DNA of 64,000 bases. Origin: Undaria pinnatifida (lineage: Eukaryota > Sar > Phaeophyceae > Laminariales > Alariaceae). The position numbers were made by a program, and so were the translations under genes. Below, in pieces: positions 11,915 to 24,660 of the stretch. The stretch lies in contig JABAKD010000021.1 in the NCBI GenBank assembly GCA_012845835.1, positions 5,748,386 through 5,812,385 of the forward strand. Reading direction: 5' to 3'. The first letter of the stretch is position 1. Every line of letters begins with the position of its first letter. The notes below the pieces were generated by a model that ran no database searches, had not been told where the DNA came from, and saw nothing but the letters and a program-made list of their open reading frames with translations.

Positions 11915-12642
11915 TCACTGTACAGTCGTGTTATCGTTATGTTGAGAATATAGAAGGTGGCCTCGCCACTCATCTTCAAAATAAACTGGTAGGTTTTTGT
12001 CGAAAATGGTGTCGCATTTCTGACAAACAGAAAGCATGCCGAGAGATATGTTGGTAATTGGCGCAACTATCGTCCGTGTTTCTGATGCACTATGAGGTTT
12101 TTTGAACATACGTCCAAACCAGGTGTATTGCCGTAGGAATTCTGTAGTGTGACGGGTTCGACACGGTGATAGTTCATATCAAACTCCTTTCGCGTTCGAA
12201 CTCCGTCAACTGCGTGAGAACGGGGATCCCCTGCAAATATCAAACTTTGGGCCCACTTTTGCCTCGTAGTTTGGGGTAGATACACCTGAAATCGAGCATC
12301 GAATGCATACTTGACCTAGCTCACATGGACTTGGGAACGCGATAGACTAAGCGAAAGTAGAATTTGAGTAATCGACTTGTTATCACCGAACGCCTTGATA
12401 ATTTCACCCATAGAGGTATCCCAGCAATATGTGTCGGCTTCATACACTGCGGCGGAGGAGGCCACCGTAATGGACATAATCTTTCCACCGAGGCATGTCG
12501 TACGCCGGAACGTCTCGTCGGACAGACTATATATGTTGTCGTTCGGCCTCGTGCTTGTCGCTAGTGTAACGACAGACACGGAACCTACGTATTGTCTCCC
12601 GTAGTGCCGTCGGTGGTCCCGAGCTACGGCAGAGTTGGCACC
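11915..12642 (-). CDS. Candidate minus-strand gene with two 38-39 nt introns
   Basis: Three open segments on the minus strand join in phase. Segment A (12642-12325) ends at a GTGAGC donor. A 39-nt intron (12324-12286) ends in TTTCAG. Segment B (12285-12120) ends at a GTTTGG donor. A 38-nt intron (12119-12082) ends in CATCAG. Segment C (12081-11915) ends in TGA. The model gives about 216 codons, without an obvious ATG, so the 5' part is missing. The protein is soluble-looking, with a CWDTSMGEIIKAFGD stretch in A and a CQKCD pair in C. I do not recognise it. The matching intron lengths and phases are the main support. Chance open frames remain possible, because unspliced reading hits stops at each boundary. 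Confidence 0.3.
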
Positions 12643-13160
12643 TTAGATATTCCGGGATGTTTGGTTGAGGAGCTCTCAATGATGTCTGCTACAATACATC
12701 TCACCACGATCGACGTCGAACGCAATAGCTCATACGTATCGCGCCATCGAATGTTGGATTACAAAGGCTAAACCGATTCGAAAATGATTGGTAAACGTAC
12801 CCGTTAGAAGGGGAATTGCCTAATTGAAGCGTGCAACAACTAACGTCGTCTCGGTGGTCTGTTGCATGCCACCCGTGATCAGTGCCGACCTTTGCAGTCT
12901 CGGTCCGAAGGAACGATATTGGCTGGAATCAAGCCGTGTCAGCACAGACGTTCACATCCAACCGGAAGTTCTGAATATGTGGTGCATGAACATCGGAGAA
13001 GCTGCAAGAAGAAAAACACACGTGCTCATGCTAAACAGATGACTCTTGCACAACCGAAACAACACCAGGAAGAGGAAGAGCACACGAGAATAAAGCCGTC
13101 GAGGAGGGAAAACCGGGGAAACAAATGAGAAAACCAAGATAGCTAGAATTCCCCGCCAGC
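12643..13160. other. No supported gene
   Basis: A forward frame of about 69 codons without a start (12565-12773) and a purine-rich stretch at 13000-13130 are present. Neither has independent support. Confidence 0.45.
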
Positions 13161-15419
13161 TATTTTATGGGGCTGACATGCCCCCCACTCTGAAAGACAA
13201 CCTCAGCAGTGAAACTGCGATTGGGAAGGCGCGTTCTCAGTTTCCCTCTTTCGCTCCCCCTTCCCTGCAACACGCCTCATCTCGTCCCCTGCCTTGGCTT
13301 CCTATTCACCCACCCCATACTACCCACCCAAACTCTGACAATCCACACGATATCGTCCAAATTCGACCCGTCGTATGCCCTACGCGCCCGAGATGCCCGT
13401 AATTCTTCTCTCTAGAAATCCAAGTGTGGGCCTCCAAGTTCGGCAATCCCCGTTGCCCTTTTCAAGGTTCGGGGAGTGTGACGAAACGAGCTCCGCCCGA
13501 TTTCCCTTTTCCTGCGACACATTTCTCTCCCCCACCCGATCTTTCATTGCGCGGTACGCCACCTGCACTTTTGCTCACAACTTCACCTTCCCCCCCGCCC
13601 GGCCGCCACTACAGGTCATACGATTGCATATTGTCTGTCCCCCGAGGCACTGATGTTATGATACTACTCCAAGAGCTTTTCCTGCGGCATTTTATCCAAC
13701 CCCGCAGCCCCAAACCCATTTGTCCTCACCATTGCCACCCCTGTTATATTGCTCTTACCCCTTTCGTTGATCCGTTGGAGTGGGATACAGCGGCCCCCCT
13801 CCCCGCCGTCTCCTGCCTTTTCCCACTCCAGCGGCACGTCTTTCTCGAATCGGCTAGCCCCCATCCCCCCTCCCTCCCCCTTGAAGCCGTAAACCTGGTA
13901 CAAACTTCTGCCTTCCAAGGCGAGCAATTCCCGATGCCCTCAGGGACAGCTGCTACGGCAAAGTCTGGCCGCTCCACGCCATCTTCCCCCCGAAAACACA
14001 CCCGTCGCCCGCGCCCTCCTCTTTCACTCCCATCATCTCCACGTAAATGGTCTCTTCTTTGTGTCTATTTACTCGCGTACACGCCCCCTTTCTATTCCTT
14101 ATCTGCCGCCGTGATCCTGTGCTCCTGAAGCGCCCATGATAGTCACACTTGTTGCTCGTGGTAACACTTCACCGTTATCCTCTTCCAGGCCACCGCAACC
14201 TGCCTTTTTTTCCTCTCGATGTAGCAGTAGTCCTTAACCCCGTCCATTCATACACCAACTCTCACTCGTTCATCCCCCCGCCCCTGACGTTCCTCCTTGG
14301 CTTCCTTAAGCCTGTTTCTCCCGCTACTCCTCCAACCTTGCCCGTATGTCCGTCGGGTCGACATCGCAATTAATTCAAAGGCATGGGCCGTTGCCTAAAC
14401 CACGTTTCCGTATTTTCCACTCAACATGCTGGGCCTGCCTCTCATCCCTGCCTCTCCCCCCTTACTCTGCAGTAAATACCATTGGCGCACGCCATTGCCA
14501 CAATCTGAATACATTCGAGAATGAGTGGCCAACCGGTTCTTGTCGTTGCTTTTGATACCGCCAGCACGTCACGCATGGTTCCAGTACACGGCCGTTTGCA
14601 AGCACACAAGCTCCCACGGTGTTGAACGGAAACCCCGAATCCAGGTCCGGTGGGTTTACCTCACGAATGTAGAACCGCACCGTCAAACTCCTTCTAACCG
14701 TCAAACCCTCTAACAAATCAATCTTCACCACTCTGCGTTTCTTTTGAACTCCTTCGTCGGCCCCCGCACCTTTCTAGCTTCCGTCTTCCCACTGCTTCTC
14801 CACACTCCCCCCCGTCCCATATTCTCTTGCCCATTCAGATGCAACTTGCTCAGCTGCAGACGCCACCGCACGCACCACTCACCTACCCGCCCCCACTAAC
14901 ACCCTGGTGACCGTGCGAGGCCAGACTGTGCACGTCTAACCTCGTTCCGTACGCGGCCTTACCGGCCCCTTCCTCCCCCGTTTGTGGCACGACACCGTCG
15001 GGTTCACGCCACCTTGTTGCGTGCACGGGCCTTCCGATAGGCCGCCCACCCTCGCCATCTCTTCCTAAGGTGTCATTTGGACGATACTGCACTGTTCCAC
15101 GAGGAATTTTGCCATCCAAATTGCCTTCAAGTGATCTTCGGAAACGTAACCCTCGACGCAGCTTATCAAAAGGGTCCGATATATTAGACTCCTAACCTAT
15201 GTATGTTATCCCCGCAAGCGAACTTCACCAGGCGCAATATCTGATTCCTCGATTCGGCGGGCCCCTGGCTTTTCCAATTGCCCCATCGCCCCCTTCCACT
15301 GTCAAATCTTCCCCTACCGTTCCTACTTCGCCTGTGGCCTCGTCACCGTGTGCCGGTCCGTTGCGGCGCCAGTTAACCAGAGAATTTAGTCGTATAGGAC
15401 AGCCGTTGCGCACTGCTCC
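13161..15419. other. Pyrimidine-rich tract, no supported gene
   Basis: The forward strand becomes strongly C/T-rich here (CCCTCC, TTCCC, CCCCCC words). A 234-codon forward frame (13424-14128) is open but Pro/Ser/His-rich, without motifs, and is best explained by scarcity of stop codons in such sequence. The composition merges into the satellite, so this may be decayed satellite border. Confidence 0.5.
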
Positions 15420-17329
15420 TCCCGTTCTGTACGGGGCCCAGCTGCGACCTTTTCTTGCCGTGTCGTGCCCTTCTCACCCGTGCTTCAATCCCTCCAGTTT
15501 TGTTCGCGTTGCCGTCGAACCCTCTCATCCCCTGTCAGTGCCCGGCCGCATTGCGCCTTTCCACGCTTGTCCCACGCGCCGACCGCCTGCGTGCAACTCT
15601 TTCGGTTTCCTTTCAGCCCTTGACCCCCCAAATTCCATGTGCGGCCCACCAGTCCGTGGAAACCCAAATCGCTCCGTTGTCCACCCATACCGTGTGCGGC
15701 CGAGAGCGCATACAACTCCCTCGTTGTGCCGGGCTTCGTACCTATCGCCCGAAATTTTCTTCGCGGCCTCACCGAGCACTAACGCCTCCGCTCCGGGAGC
15801 CTTGTTCAGTGCACAGCCCCGTCGCGGGCTCGCCCGTCCCTATCTGTGCCGTCACGCACTTCCCTTGTGGATGTCGTGCACGGCCGTACCCCAACCCTTT
15901 CCTTCGTTTTGTTTACGGCCCCGCCACTACATGGCGGACCGTGTTTCGTACTCGGCCGACTCGTGCCCTTTCTCGCCCCTGCCATGCTTGCCCGTTTCTT
16001 TACTTTTGCCTTCCCTTAGCCGCCCCAGCAGTCCGTGCATGCCCCCCACGTCTCCGTTTTCCACCCTCACCGTGCGCGGCCCAGAGTGCAGCACCTTCCT
16101 CGGTCTGCCTGCCTTCGTATCTATCGCCCGTCATTTCGTGCGCTACCTCACCTGCCACTGACCCGTCCGATCCGTGCGCCTTGTTCAGTGCACAGCCCCG
16201 TCGCGGAATCGCACGTCCCTATCCGTGCTGTCACGCACTTCCATCTTTGATCTCGTGCACGGCCTTACTCCAACCCTCTCCTTCGTTTTGTCTACGGCCC
16301 CGCAGCTACATCACGTACCCCGTTTCATTATCGGCCGACTCGCGCCCTTCCTCGCCACTGCGGCGCGTGCCAGGTTCCGCACCCTCGCCTTCCCTCAGTC
16401 GCCCGCCGCGTCCGTGCACGCCCCCTATTTCTCTTTTCTCCACCATTACCGTGCGCGGCCCAGAGCGCATCATCTCGTTCGTTCTGCCTGGCTGCGTACC
16501 TATCGCCCGTCATTTCGAGCGCGAACTCACAGAGCACTAACGTCTCCGATGCGTGCGCCTTGTCCAGTGCAAAGCCCCGTCGCGGGCTCGCCCGTCCTTA
16601 TCCGTGCCCACACGCAATTCCCTCCTTGATGTCGTGCACGGCCGTACCCCAACCCTTGCCTTCAGTCTGTTTACGGCCCCACCGCTTCATGGCGGACTGT
16701 GTTTCGTATTAGGTCAAATCGTGCCCTTCCTCGCCCATGCCGTGCTTGCCCGTTTCCTCACCCTTGCTTTCCCTCGGCCGCCCCAGAAGTCCGTGCATCC
16801 CCCCCACGTCTCCGTTTTCCGCCCATACCCTGCGCGGTCCAAAGTGCATCACCTTCCTCGTTCTGCCTGCCTGCGTACCTGTCGCCCGTCATTTCGTGCG
16901 CTACCTCACCAGCCACTAACCCGTCCGCTCCGTGCGCCTTGTTCAGTGCACAGCCCCGTCGCGGGCTCGTCCACCCAATCCGTAACGTCACCCACTTCCC
17001 TTCCTGATTTCGTGAACGGCCGTACTCCTATCCTCTCCTTCGTTCTGTTTACGGCCCCGCCGCTACATGGCGTACCCCGTTTCGTTTTCGGCCGACTCGC
17101 GCCTTTCCTCGTCCATGCCGTGCGTGCCCGCTTGTCTTTTCTCAGCTGCCCCACCCGTCCGTGCATGCCGCCGATCTCTCCGTTCTCTGCCCTTACCGTG
17201 AGCGGCCCGGAGCGCATCACCTCCTTCGTTCTGCCTGCCTTCGAACCTATCGCCCGTCATGTCCTGCGCGGCCTCAGCGAGCCCTAACGCCTCTGCTCCG
17301 TGCGCCTTGTTCAGTGCACACCCCTGTCG

Positions 17330-20300
17330 CGGAATCGCCCGTTCCTATCCGTTGTACCACGCACTTCCCTCCTTGATCTGGTGCACGGCTATAACCCGAC
17401 CCTCTCCTTCGTTCTGTCTACGGCCCGCAGCTACAACACGTACCCCGTTTCATTATCGGCCGACTCGCGCCCATCTTCGCCACTGCGGTGCGTGCCAGGT
17501 TCCGCACCCTCGCCTTCCCTCAGTCGCCCCCCGCGTCCGTGATCGCCCCCTATTTCTCTTTTCTCCGCCCTTACCGTGCGCGGCCCAGAGCCCATCACCT
17601 CTTTCGTTCCGCCTGGCTGCGTACCTATCGTTCTGCCTGCCTTCGAACCTATCGCCCGTCATTTCCTGCGCGGCCTCAGCGAGCCCTAACACCACCGCTT
17701 CGTGCGCCTTGTTCAGTGCAAAGCCCCCTCGCGGGCTTGCCCATCATCATACGTGCCATCACATACTTCTGTCCATGATCCCGTGCACGGCCCTACCCCA
17801 ACTCTCTCCTTCGTTTTATTTACGGCCCCATCGCTACATGGCGCGCCTCGTTTCGTATGCGGTTGACTCGCCCGCATTCTTGCCCATTCCATGCGTGGCC
17901 GTTTCCGCACCCTCGCTCTCCCTCAGCCGCCCCCGGCGTCCGTGCATGCCTCTCATCCCTATGTTCTCCGCCCTTACCGTGCGCTGCCCAGAGCGCATCA
18001 CCTCCTTCGTTCTGTTTGCTTTGAACCTATCGCCCGTCATTTCCTGCGCGGCCTCACCGAGCAAACGCTTCCGCTTCGTGCGCTATGTTCAGTGCAAAGC
18101 CCCGTTGCAACTTCGCCCGTCCCTATCCGTGCCGTCACGCAATTCCATCCTTGACGTCGTGCACGGCTGTACCCCAACCCTCTCCTTCGTTATGTTTCGG
18201 CCCCGCCGATACATGGCGCACCCCGTTTGTATTCGGCCGACTCGTGCCTTTCCTCGCCCATGCCGTGGTTGCCCGTTTCCTCACCCTTGCCTCCCCTCAG
18301 TCGCCGCCCGCGTCCGAACATGCCCGCTATTTCTCCGTTTACCGCCCTTACCGTGAGCGGCCTAGTGCGCATCACGTTCGTCGTTCTGCCTGATTACGTA
18401 CCAATCGCCCGTCATTTCGTGCGCGGCCTCACCAAGCTATAACGCCTCCGCTCCGTGCGCCTTGTTCCGTGCACAGCCCCGTCGCGGGCTTGCCCATCAT
18501 CACTTGTGCCGTCACATACTTCTGTCCCTGATCTTGGTCACGGCCCTAACCGAACGATTTCGTTCAGTCAGTTTACGGCCCCGCCGGTACATGGCGCGAC
18601 ACGTTTCGTATGCGGTCGACTCGCCCGCATTCTCGCCCATTCCATGCGTGCCCGTTACTGCACTGGCTCTCCCTTAGCTGCCCCCGACGTCCGTGCATGC
18701 CCCCACGCCTCCGTTTTTCGCCCCTACCATGCGCGGCCCAGGGGGTATCACCTCCTTCGTTCTGCCTGGCTTCTTATCTCTCGCCCGTCATTTCCTGCGC
18801 GGCCGCACCGAGCACTAACGCCTCTGATTTGTGCGTCGTTTATAGTGCACAGCACCGTCGCGGGCTTGCCCATCATTAAACGTGCCGTCATATACTTTCC
18901 TCCTTGACGTCCTGCACGGCCTTACTCTAACCGTCTCTCTTGGTTTGTTTACGGCCCCGCCGCTACATGGCGCGACACGTTTCGTGTGCGGTCGACTCGC
19001 GCGCATTCTCGTCCATTCCATGCGTGCCCGTTTTGGCCCCCTTGCTCTCCCTCTGCCGCCCCCGGCAGCCGTGGATGCCCCCCAACTCTCCGTTTTCCCC
19101 CATTATTGTGCGCGGCCCAGAGCGCATCACCTCCTTTGTTCTGCTTTGCTTCGTACCTATCGCCCGTCATTTCCTGCGCGGCCGCACCGAGCACTAACGC
19201 CTCCGCTCCGAGCGACTTGTTCAGGGCAAAGGCTCATCGCGGAATCGCCCGTCCCAATCATTGCCGTCACGCAATTCCATCCTTGACGTCGTGCACGGCC
19301 GTACCCCAACCCTCTTCTTCGTTGTGTTTACGGCCCTGCCGATACATGGCGCACCCCGTTTTGTATTCGGCCGACTCGTGCTTTTCCTCGCTCATGCCGT
19401 GCGGGCCTGTTTGCGCACCCTCGCCCTCCCTCAGTCGCCGCCCTCGTCCGTACATGCCCGCCATTCATCTGTTTTCCGTCCTCGCCGTGAGCGGCCTCGT
19501 GCTCATCACGTTCGTCGTTCTGCCTGGTTACGTGCCATTTGCCCGTCATTTTGTGCGCGGCCTCATGGAGCCCTAATGCCTCTGCTCCGTGCGCCTTGTT
19601 CAGTGCACAACCCTGTCGCGGGCTTACCCATCATCATTCGTGCCGTCACATTCTTCTGTCCATGATCCCGTGCACCGCCCTAACCGAACCCTCTCCTTCG
19701 GTTTGTTTACGGCCCCCCCGCTACATGGCGCGCCTCGTTTCGTATGCGGTCGACTCGCACGAATTCTCGCCCATTCCATGCGTGCCCGTTTCTGCACCTT
19801 CGCTTTCCCTCAGCCGCCACTAGCGTCCGTGCATGCCCCCATCTCTATGTTCTATGCCCTTACCGTACGCGGCCCAGAGTGCATCATCTCCTTCGTTCTG
19901 CCTGGCTTCGTACCTATCGCCCGTCATTTCCTGCGCGGCCTCACCGAGCACTAACGCCTCCGCTCCGTGCGCCTTGTTCAGTGCACAGCCCCGTCGCTGG
20001 CTTGCCCATCATCATACGTGCCATCACATACTTCTGTCCATAATCCCGTGCACAGCCCTACCCCAACCCTCTCTTTCGTTTTTTTCACGGCCCCGTCGCT
20101 ACATGGCGCGCCTCGTTTGGTATGCGGTCGACTCGCGCGTATTCTCGCCCATTCCATGAGTGGCCGTTTCTGCACCCTCGCTCTCCCTCGCCCGCCCCCG
20201 GCGTCCGTGCATGCCTCCCATCTCTCTGTTCTCCGCCCCTACCGTGCGCTGCCCAGAGCGCATCACCTCCTTCGTTCTGTTTGCTTCGTTACTATCGCCC

Positions 20301-21864
20301 GTCATTTTCTGCGCGGCATCACCGAGCACTAACGCTTCTGCTTCGTGCGCCTTATTCAGTGCAAAGCCCCGTCGCAACCTCGCCCGTCCCTATCCGTGCC
20401 GTCACGCTTTTTCCTCCTTGACATCGTGCACGGCCGTACCCCAACCCTCTCCTTCGTCCTGCTTTCGGCCCCGCCGATACATGGCGCATCCCGTTTGTAT
20501 TCGGCCGACTCGTGCCCTTCCTGGACAAAGCCGTGGTTGCCCGTTTCCTCATTCTTGCCTTCCCTCAGTCGCCTCCCGCGTCCGTACATGCCCGCCTTTT
20601 CTCCGTCTACCGCTCTTACCGTGAGCAGCCTGTTGCGCATCACCTTCGTCGTTCTGCCTGGTTACGTACCAATCGCCTGTCCTTTCGTGCGCGGCCTCAC
20701 CGAGCCCTAACGCCTCCGCTCCGTGCGCCTTGTTCCGTGCACAGCCCCGTCGCGGGCTTGCCCATTATCACTCGTGCCGTATCATACTTCTATCCTTGAT
20801 CTTGGTCACGGCCCTAACCGAACGCTCTCCTTCGGTCTATTTACGGCCCCGCCGCTACATGGCGCGCCATGTTTCGTATGAGGTCGACTCGCGCGCATTC
20901 TCGTTCATTCCATGCGTGCCTGTTACCACACTGGCTCTCCCTCAGCTGCCCCCGACGTCCGTGCATGCTCCCCACGCCTCCGTTCTCCGCCCCTACCATG
21001 CGCGGCCCAGGGGGTATCACCTCCTTTGTTCTGCCTGGCTTCGTACTTATCGCCGGTCATTTTTTGCGCGTCTTTACCAAGCACTAACGCCTCCGATTCG
21101 TGCGCCTTTTTCAGTGCACAGCACCGTCGCGGGCTTGCCCATCATCGTACGTGCCGTCACATACTTTCCTCGTTGACGTCCTGCACCGCCTAACTCTAAC
21201 CCTCTCCTTCGGTTTGTTTACGGCCCCGCCGCTACATGGCGCGCCCAGTTTCGTATGCGGTCGACTCGCGCGCATTCTCGCCCATTCCAGATGTGCCTGT
21301 TTTCGCCCCCTCGCTCTCCCTGAGCCGCCCCCGAGGGCCGTGCATGCCCCCCAACTCTCCGTTCTCCGCCCTTAATGTGCGCGGCCCAGAGCGCATCACC
21401 TCCTTTGTTCTGCTTTGCTTCGTAACTATCGCCCGTCATTTCCTGCGCGGCCGCACCGAGCACTAAAGCCTCCGGTCCGTGTGCCTTGTTCAGGGAAAAG
21501 GCTCATCGCGGAATCGCCCGTCCCTATCCGTGCCGTCACGCAGTTCCATCGTTGACGTCGTGCACGGCCGTACCCTAACCCTCTTCTTCGTTTTGTTTAC
21601 GGCCCCGCCGATACATGGCGCACCCCGTTTTGTATTCGGCCGACTCGTGCCCTCCCTCGCCCATGCCGTGCGTGCCCGATTCCGCACCCTCACCCTCCCT
21701 CAGTCGCCGCCCGAGTCCGTACATGCCCCCCATTTCTCATTTTTCCGTCCTTACCGTGAGCGGCCTCGTGCGCATCAATTTCGTCGTTCTGCCTGGGTAC
21801 GTAATAAATGCCCGTCATTTCCTGCGCGGCCTCACCGAGCACTCACGCCTCCGCTCCGTGCGCC
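17330..21864 (+). repeat. Six-monomer higher-order repeat, two units of ~2.27 kb
   Basis: Variant monomers recur in the same order with a 2265-2269 bp offset. The CATCATCATACGTGCC type is at 17708 and 19973. The GTGCAAAGCCCCGT.GCAAC type is at 18083 and 20351. The TTGTTCCGTGCACAG type with TTGGTCACGGCC is at 18461 and 20729. The CAGCACCGTCGCGGG type is at 18837 and 21106. The GGCTCATCGCGGAATCGCC type is at 19216 and 21485. Confidence 0.85.
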
Positions 21865-24522
21865 TTGTTCAGTGCACAGCCCCGTCGCGGAATCGCCCGT
21901 CCCTATCCTTGCCGACCGCAATTCTTTCCTTGATGTCGTGCACGGCCGTTCCCCAATCCTCTCCCTCGTTCTGTTTACGGTCCCGCCGCTTCATGGCGAA
22001 CAGTGCTTCGTATTCGGCCGACTCGTGCCCTTCCTCGCCCATGCCGTGCGTGCCCGTGTCCTCACCCTTGTCTTCCCTCAGCCGGCCTTGCAGTCCTCGC
22101 ATGCCCCCCACGTCCCAGTTTTCCGCCCCAACTGTGCGCGGCCCAGAACGCATCACCTCCTTCGTGCTGCTTGGCTCCGTACCTATTGCCCGTCATTTCT
22201 TGCGCGGCCTTACCGAGCACTAACGCCTCTGCTCCGTGCGCCTTGTTTAGCGCAAAGCCCCGTCGCGGGCAAGCCCGTCCCTATCCGTGCCGTCACGTAA
22301 TTCCCTCCTTGACGTCGTGCACGGTCGTACCCCAACCCTCTCCTTCGTTATGTTTACGGCCTCGCCGATACATGGCGCACCCCGTTTCGTGTTCGGATGG
22401 CCCGTGCCCTTCCTCGCTCATGCCGTGCGCGCCCGTTTCCGCACCCTCGTCTTCCCTCAGTCGCCGCCCGCGTACGTACATGCCCGTCATTTCTCCGAGT
22501 TCCGCCCTTACCGTGAGCGGCCTTGTGGGCATCACCTTCGTCGTTTTGCCTGGTTACTAACGACTCGTCCGTCGTTTCGTGCGCGGCTTCACCGAGCACT
22601 AACGCCTCCGCTCCGTGCGCCTTGTTCAGTGCACAGCACCGTCGCGGGCTCGCCCATCATCATTCGTGCCGTCACATACTTTTATCCTTGATCCCGTGCA
22701 CTTCCGTAACCGAACCCTCTCCTTCGGTTTGTTTACGGCCCCGCCGCTACATGGCGCGCCTTGTTTCGTATGCGGTCGACTTGCGCGCAATCTCGCCCAT
22801 TCCATCCGTGCCCGTTACCGCACCCCCGTACTCCCTCAGCTGCCCCCGACGTCCGTGCATGCCCCCCACGCCTCCGTTCTCCGCCCTTATCGTGGCGGCC
22901 CAGAGTGCATCACCTACTTTTTTCTTTTGCATGCTTGCGTACCTATCGACCGTATATCGTGCGCGACCTCACCGACTACTAACGCCTCCGCTCCGTGCGC
23001 CTTGTTCAGTGCACAGCCCCGTCGCGGAATCGCCTGTCCCTATCCGTGCAGTCACGCACCTCCTTCCTTGATCTCGTGCACGGCCGTACCCCATTCCTTT
23101 CTTTCGTTCTGTTTACGACCCCGCAGATACAACACGTACACCGTTTGAAAATCGGCCGACTCGCGCTTATCCTCGCCCATGCGTTGCGACCCCGATTCCG
23201 CACCCTAGCCAAACTCAGTCGCCCCACACGTCCGTGCACGCCCCCTATTTCTCTTTTCTACGCCCTTACCGTGCACATCCCAGAACGCAACACTTGCTTC
23301 GTTCTGTCTGGCTGCTTACTCATCGCCCGTCATTTCGAGCGCGACCTCACCGAGCACTAACGCCTCCGCTTCGTGCGCCTTGTTCAGTGCAAAGCCCCGT
23401 CGCAACCTCGCCCGTCCTTAACCGTGCCGTCACGTAGTTTCCTCCTTGACGTCGTGCACGTCCGTACCCCAACTATGTCCTTTTGTTATGTTTACGGCCC
23501 CGCCGATACATGGCGCACCCCGTTTCGGTTTCAACCAACTCGTGTTTTTCCTCGCCCACGCCGTGCGTGCTCGTTTCCGCACCCTCGCCTTCCCTCAGTC
23601 GCCGCCCACGTCCGTACATATCCCCCATTTCTCTTTTTAATGCCCTTACTGAGAGCGGCTTCGTGCGCATCACCTTCGTCGTTCTGCCTGGTTACGTACC
23701 AATCGCCCGTCATTTCGTGCGCGGTCTCAACGAGCCCTAACGCCTCCGCTCCGTGCGCCTTGTTCAGTGCACAGCACCGTCGCGGGCTTGCCCATCATCA
23801 TTCGTGACGTATCATACTTCTGTCCTTGATCTTGATCTTGTGCACGGCCGTAACCGAACGCTCTCCTTCGGTCTGTTTACGGCCCCGCCGGTACATGGCG
23901 CGCCACGTTTCGTATGCGGTCGACTCGTGAGCATTCTCGTCCATTCCATGCGTGCCCGTTTCCGCACCGCCACTGTTTCTCAGCCGCCCCCGGCGTCCGT
24001 GCATGCCCCCCAACTCTCCGTTCTCCGCGCTTGTTGTGCGCGTCCCAGGGCGTATCACCTCCTTTGTTCCGCTTTGCTTCGTACCTGTCGCCCGACATTT
24101 CCGGCGCGGCCGCACCGAGCACTAACGCCTCCGCTCCGTGCACCATGTTCAGGGCAAACGACCGTCGCGGAATCGCCCGGCCCTATCCGTGCCGTCACGC
24201 AATTCCATCCTTGACGTCGTGCACGGCCGTACCCCAACCCTCTTCTTCGTTGTGTTTACGGCCCCGCCGATACATGGCGCACCCCGTTTTGTATTCGGCC
24301 GACTCGTGCCCTTCCTCGCTCATGCCGTGCGGGCCTCTTTCCGCACACTCACCCTCCCTCAGTCGCCTCCCGCGTCCGTACATGCCCGCCATTTATCTGT
24401 TTTCCGTCCTTACCGTGAGCGGTCTCGTGCTCATCACCTTCGTCGTTCTGCTTGGGTACGTGCCATTTACCCGTCACTTTGTGCGTGGCCTCACAGAGCC
24501 CCAATGCCTCTGCTCCGCGCGC

Positions 24523-24660
24523 CTTGTTCAGTGCACAACCCCGTCGCGGGCTTACCCATCATCATTCGTGCCATCACCTCATTCGTTCTGTTTGCTTCGT
24601 TACTATCGCTTGTCATTTCCGGCGCGGCAACACCGAGCACTAACGCCTCCGCGTTGCGCC
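24523..24660 (+). repeat. Internally deleted satellite monomer
   Basis: The landmark spacing drops to 137 bp. The sequence jumps from the GTGCC part of the monomer to the CTTCGTTCTG part at a CATCAC word that normally occurs at both places, so about 240 bp was lost, apparently between short identical words. Confidence 0.8.

Noticed and set aside
13424-14128. 234-codon frame in the C-rich border
   Set aside because: No start context, no motif and strong pyrimidine bias; consistent with chance.
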